From: Paenirhizobium cremeum
GTDB lineage: Bacteria > Pseudomonadota > Alphaproteobacteria > Rhizobiales > Rhizobiaceae
DNA: 64,000 bases
Reading direction: 5' to 3'
Assembly: GCF_022884085.1 (NCBI RefSeq)
Contig: NZ_JAGGCS010000020.1
Coordinates: forward strand, 1-64,000
Position 1 is the first letter of the stretch. Every line of letters begins with the position of its first letter. This document shows, piece after piece, positions 61,117 to 64,000 of the stretch. The position numbers were made by a program, and so were the translations under genes. The notes beneath the pieces were generated by a model. The model did no database searches, was not told the origin of the DNA, and worked only from the letters and a program-made list of their open reading frames with translations.

Positions 61117-61758
61117 CTACTCCTGCGATGTCTTGAGAGCCGCCAGAACGTCGGCGGTGGTGGCAACGGCGCCGAACAGGCCGTTGCCGAAGGTCGTGAT
61201 GCGCAATTGCGCGGTATGGCGCGGGTCGGACGTGCCCTTGCAGGCGTCGGACACCGCAAGGCATTCGAAGCCCATGTCGTTGGCCGCCCGCTGGGTGGCA
61301 TGCACGATGCCTTCAGTCGGAAGGCCTGTGACGATGAGGTTGCGTACGCCGCGCCGGAGAAGCTCGTCCTCAAGTCCGGTGCGAATGAAGGCGTTGTCGC
61401 CGCCGAAATCGACGACGATGGCATCCTCGGGAAGCGCCAGCCGGTCGCTGATCTGCCATTCGCGGGAATGCCTGTCGGGCACGCGGTCGCCAAGCAGGCG
61501 GCGGCGCGCCGCAAGCGGGTCCTGCGCACCATCCGCACCCCGGCGGGCGGCGACCACGGCAACGCCTGCCGATTTCGCAGCATCGAGCAGGGATGCGGCG
61601 GCCTCGAGTTCCGCCCCGGCGGAAAGCTCGGCGATCATGCCGTTCTGGAAGCCGAGCAGCAGAAGGGCGGTATCGCGGGCAGACCAGACTCCGTCGAAAG
61701 GCCAGGCATAGGGATTGGCGGCGATGCTACGAAAGGTGCTGGGATGGTGCTCAGTCAT
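61117..61758 (-). CDS. Isochorismatase-fold protein lacking the Asp-Lys-Cys triad
   Basis: 213 residues with the cysteine-hydrolase fold, but aligning it to the intact paralogue next door shows all three catalytic residues replaced. Asp is Gly36 (LLLLGFQNG), Lys is Phe118 (VVDFGGDNAF) and Cys is Ile151 (PTEGIVHAT). The rest of the fold (VTGLPTEG, YGxECL-like FECLAVSDAC) is kept, so it is not a recent pseudogene. It overlaps the active paralogue's gene by 8 bp and precedes atzF by 4 bp. It might form hetero-oligomers with the active enzyme or bind a substrate (inference). Confidence 0.82.
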   Translation of the reverse strand: MTEHHPSTFRSIAANPYAWPFDGVWSARDTALLLLGFQNGMIAELSAGAELEAAASLLDAAKSAGVAVVAARRGADGAQDPLAARRRLLGDRVPDRHSREWQISDRLALPEDAIVVDFGGDNAFIRTGLEDELLRRGVRNLIVTGLPTEGIVHATQRAANDMGFECLAVSDACKGTSDPRHTAQLRITTFGNGLFGAVATTADVLAALKTSQE

Positions 61759-62437
61759 CGGCCTTCTCCAGCATCGCCATGAACGCGGCGCGATCGGAGA
61801 CGCCGCCCCAGCGGCCGCCGAAGGATTTCAGGATCTCGATGGTCGCCTCGTGATTGGGGGTCTCGACAGCGGCGGTGCAGTCTTCGAGCAGCACGCATTC
61901 GATGCCGTATTCGAAACCGTCGCGCAGGGTGGACTGCACGCAGCAATCCGAGGTGACGCCGGTGACGACGAGGCGGGTGATGCCGCGCTTTTCCAGCTCG
62001 TCAGCCAGTTCGGTGCGGTGGAACGAGGACTTGCCCGGCTTGTCGATGACGAGTTCGCCTTCGGCCGGTTCCAGTTCCGGAATGATCTGCCAGCCCGGTT
62101 CGCCCTGCACGAGGATGCGGCCGGTCTTGCCCATGTCACCGATGCCGAGACCGTGGACGCGGGTACGCCACTGCTTGTTGGCATGAAGGTCCGAGAGATC
62201 AGGCTTGTGGCCCTCGCGGGTGTGGATGACGGTGATGCCGGCTTCGCGGGCCGCGTCCAGCGCGTCGCGGATAGGCTCGATGACGGAGCGGGTGTTGGAG
62301 ACGTCTTCGCCGAGCTGGTCGACCCAGCCGCCGGGCGCGCAGAAATCCACCTGCATGTCGATGATGATGAGCGCGATCTCCGCCTTCGAGACGGGACCGC
62401 CGAGCGGCCAGAAGCCGCCGTTATCAGGCGTATTCAC
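61751..62437 (-). CDS. biuH: Biuret hydrolase-type cysteine hydrolase (isochorismatase family)
   Basis: 228 residues from GTG 62437 (GGAG eight bases upstream). The Asp-Lys-Cys triad is intact: Asp27 in LIIIDMQVDF, Lys133 in VIDKPGKSSF, Cys166 in TSDCCVQST. The spacings of 106 and 33 residues equal those I recall for Rhizobium biuret hydrolase. With atzF nearby it should hydrolyse biuret to allophanate and ammonia. Guanylurea hydrolases share the same family and context, so guanylurea is the alternative substrate. The start overlaps the ABC ATPase stop (GTGA). Confidence 0.83.
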   Translation of the reverse strand: MNTPDNGGFWPLGGPVSKAEIALIIIDMQVDFCAPGGWVDQLGEDVSNTRSVIEPIRDALDAAREAGITVIHTREGHKPDLSDLHANKQWRTRVHGLGIGDMGKTGRILVQGEPGWQIIPELEPAEGELVIDKPGKSSFHRTELADELEKRGITRLVVTGVTSDCCVQSTLRDGFEYGIECVLLEDCTAAVETPNHEATIEILKSFGGRWGGVSDRAAFMAMLEKADD

Positions 62438-63582
62438 AAGGTTACTCCCGTGTCCGGGTCGAAAACGAGGATGGCGTTGGGATCGATCGTGAAGTTGACG
62501 CTCTCGTCGCGGGAGACGCGGTGGCTGCCGTCGATGCTCGCCTTCAGCTTCGGCGAGGATTTCATCACGTCGCGGTCGTCCTCGGTCATGTCGGCATGGC
62601 CCATGGCAATCTCGCCGGAATCGAGATGCAGCAGGAGGTCAGCGCCGAGATCCTCGACGAACAGTACCTTGGCCGAGAGCATGCCCGGTCCCGTCGGGCC
62701 GGCCGCTACCTTGAAGGCCTCGGGGCGGATGCCGGCGATGACCTTGCCGCCGATGCGGGGCGAAAGCCTGTCGGCTGAAGCCGGCAGCGGCAGCAGGAAG
62801 GGGCCGATGCGCAGTGCCGGCGCGCCTTCATGGGCAACGAGGATCGCCTCCATGAAATTGATCGGCGGCGAACCGATGAAGCTTGCGACGAACATGTTGA
62901 CCGGGCTGTCATAGAGCCTGCGGGGGCTGTCGAGCTGCTGCAGCGTCCCCTTGTTCATCACCGCGACCCGATGGCCCATGGTCATCGCCTCCACCTGGTC
63001 GTGGGTCACATAGACGGTGGTAACGGCGCGCATGCGCTGGAGCCGCGAGATTTCCGCGCGCATCTGGCCGCGCAGACGGGCATCGAGGTTCGAAAGCGGC
63101 TCGTCCATCAGGAAAGCGTTGGGCGAACGCACCAGCGCGCGGCCCATGGCAACGCGCTGCCGCTGGCCGCCGGAAAGGCGGGCGGGCTTGCGGTCGAGGA
63201 ATTCGGTGAGTTCCAGCAGCGCCGCCGTCTCGCGTACCTTGGTCGCGACATCCTCGGAAGACGCGCCGCGGACCTTCAGCCCGAAGGCGATGTTTTCGCC
63301 GACCGTCAGATGCGGATAGAGCGCATAGGACTGGAACACCATGGCAATGTCGCGGTCGCGAGGTGCGAGATCGTTGGCGACGGTGTCGTTGATCTTCAGC
63401 GTGCCGCCGGTGATCTCTTCAAGCCCCGCGATCATGCGAAGCGCCGTGGTCTTGCCGCAACCCGACGGGCCGACAAGCACCATGAACTCGCCGTCCCTGA
63501 TCGTGAGGTTCAGGTCCGTCAGCGCAGCGGACTTACCGCCCGCATAGGTCTTGGACACGTTCTGAAACGAAATCTGGGCCAT
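62434..63582 (-). CDS. ABC transporter ATP-binding protein (UgpC/MalK family)
   Basis: 382 residues. Walker A GPSGCGKTT, Q-loop MVFQSYALYPH, signature LSGGQRQRVAMGRAL, Walker B AFLMDEPLSNLDA and switch His in YVTHDQVEAM are complete, with a C-terminal TOBE-type domain (about 240-380) typical of carbohydrate-uptake ATPases. It lies 10 bp downstream of a MalG-type permease gene and overlaps the biuret-hydrolase-type gene, so the transporter probably imports that operon's substrate (inference). Confidence 0.92.
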   Translation of the reverse strand: MAQISFQNVSKTYAGGKSAALTDLNLTIRDGEFMVLVGPSGCGKTTALRMIAGLEEITGGTLKINDTVANDLAPRDRDIAMVFQSYALYPHLTVGENIAFGLKVRGASSEDVATKVRETAALLELTEFLDRKPARLSGGQRQRVAMGRALVRSPNAFLMDEPLSNLDARLRGQMRAEISRLQRMRAVTTVYVTHDQVEAMTMGHRVAVMNKGTLQQLDSPRRLYDSPVNMFVASFIGSPPINFMEAILVAHEGAPALRIGPFLLPLPASADRLSPRIGGKVIAGIRPEAFKVAAGPTGPGMLSAKVLFVEDLGADLLLHLDSGEIAMGHADMTEDDRDVMKSSPKLKASIDGSHRVSRDESVNFTIDPNAILVFDPDTGVTL

Positions 63583-63592
63583 CTCGGAAATC

Positions 63593-64000
63593 CTACTGTA
63601 CGCCGTTTGTCGCGCCCTGGACGAAGTAGCGGTTCATGAACAGCGCCATCAGGACAATCGGAATTGTTGAGAAATGGGCGAGCGCGCCGAGCGTACCCCA
63701 GGTGATGTCCTTGGTGCCGTAAGCGGTGAGCAGCGCCACCGAGATCGGCTTGGAATCGAGCGTGGTCAGGAACATCGGGTGAAGGAAGTCGTTCCACGAA
63801 AACATCATGCAGAACAAAGCGCAGGCGATCATGCCGGAACGGGTGGCGGGAACCGCGACCTTGAGGAAGGCTCCCATCTGCGTGCAGCCGTCGGTCAGCG
63901 CCGCCTCCTCCATGTCGGGAGGCAGGGACTTGAAATAGGAAAACATCATCCACGTCACGAAGGCGCAGTTGAGCATGGTGTTGAATACGATGACCGCCCA
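63593..64000 (-). CDS. ABC transporter permease, MalG type, C-terminal part
   Basis: The gene enters from the right edge; the visible 135 codons are the C-terminal part. The EAA loop reads EEAALTDGCTQMGAFLKVAVP, with hydrophobic segments before it and after it (CALFCMMFSWNDFLHPMFL, HFSTIPIVLMALFMNRYF) and the typical RYFVQGATNGVQ end of MalG/UgpE-like permeases. It forms the inner-membrane channel with a MalF-type partner and a binding protein that must be encoded further right. Confidence 0.9.
   Translation of the reverse strand, partial: WAVIVFNTMLNCAFVTWMMFSYFKSLPPDMEEAALTDGCTQMGAFLKVAVPATRSGMIACALFCMMFSWNDFLHPMFLTTLDSKPISVALLTAYGTKDITWGTLGALAHFSTIPIVLMALFMNRYFVQGATNGVQ

Noticed and set aside
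61117..61758. Treating the isochorismatase-like gene as a recent pseudogene
   Set aside because: The frame is intact over 213 codons, the fold-defining segments are kept and it overlaps its neighbour in a coupled operon; loss of the triad alone does not show decay.
1..64000. Mobile elements, prophage, CRISPR arrays, tRNA or rRNA genes
   Set aside because: No transposase, integrase, phage structural gene, direct-repeat array or RNA-gene-like sequence was found by eye; a tRNA scan was not possible here.

Overview
The window looks like alphaproteobacterial DNA of the Rhizobiaceae type. The genes are GC-rich and tightly packed, often with ATGA stop/start overlaps. It carries an ExoF/ExoP/ExoY-style polysaccharide locus, a biuret/allophanate operon and PQQ-quinoprotein accessory genes. 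I saw no transposase, prophage, CRISPR array, tRNA or rRNA. Genus and species cannot be assigned from what is visible.

Region 1 (1-8.2 kb) is the edge of a C1/alcohol-oxidation locus. It holds the 5' end of glutathione-dependent formaldehyde dehydrogenase, a quinoprotein-relay zinc metallohydrolase, a SoxYZ-like carrier, three secreted proteins of unknown function, and a FIST sensor - hybrid histidine kinase - LuxR response regulator operon. The quinoprotein itself must lie outside the window. Region 2 (8.6-14.1 kb) is a GntR-regulated amino-acid operon: D-amino-acid/D-hydroxyproline dehydrogenase, M24 prolidase-like peptidase, DapA-family lyase/deaminase and a pyrroline-2-carboxylate-type reductase. 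Two 19-bp elements, each a pair of GntR consensus sites 11 bp apart, precede gntR and the dapA-like gene.

Region 3 (14.4-30.5 kb) is a hybrid PKS/NRPS locus. A DegT aminotransferase and a dedicated Sfp-type phosphopantetheinyl transferase run rightward. They converge on a four-gene leftward operon encoding A-T; KS-AT-ACP-aminotransferase-C-A-T; C-T-TE; and a formyltransferase-like/GINT1-like beta-propeller protein. The second A domain reads as glycine-specific. The last C domain has HQxxxDG in place of HHxxxDG, its module has no A domain, and the thioesterase nucleophile is Cys. Region 4 (30.9-48.1 kb) is a Wzx/Wzy-type exopolysaccharide locus: GH16 hydrolase, polymerase, pyruvyl transferase, Crp-like and receiver-degenerate LuxR regulators in AT-rich DNA, three glycosyltransferases, ExoF/ExoP export proteins, methyltransferase, flippase and ExoY-type priming transferase. 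It directly abuts region 3, so the two may be functionally linked.

Region 5 (48.4-54.0 kb) has a LysR-MhqO-MhqD-pirin quinone-detoxification set, a class III nucleotide cyclase and small proteins. Region 6 (54.1-64 kb) is a leftward nitrogen-scavenging operon: ABC permease and ATPase, a biuret-hydrolase-type cysteine hydrolase, a catalytically dead isochorismatase paralogue, allophanate hydrolase, two amidohydrolases and a gamma-glutamyltransferase-family enzyme. A DapA-fold gene lacking both catalytic residues follows it.
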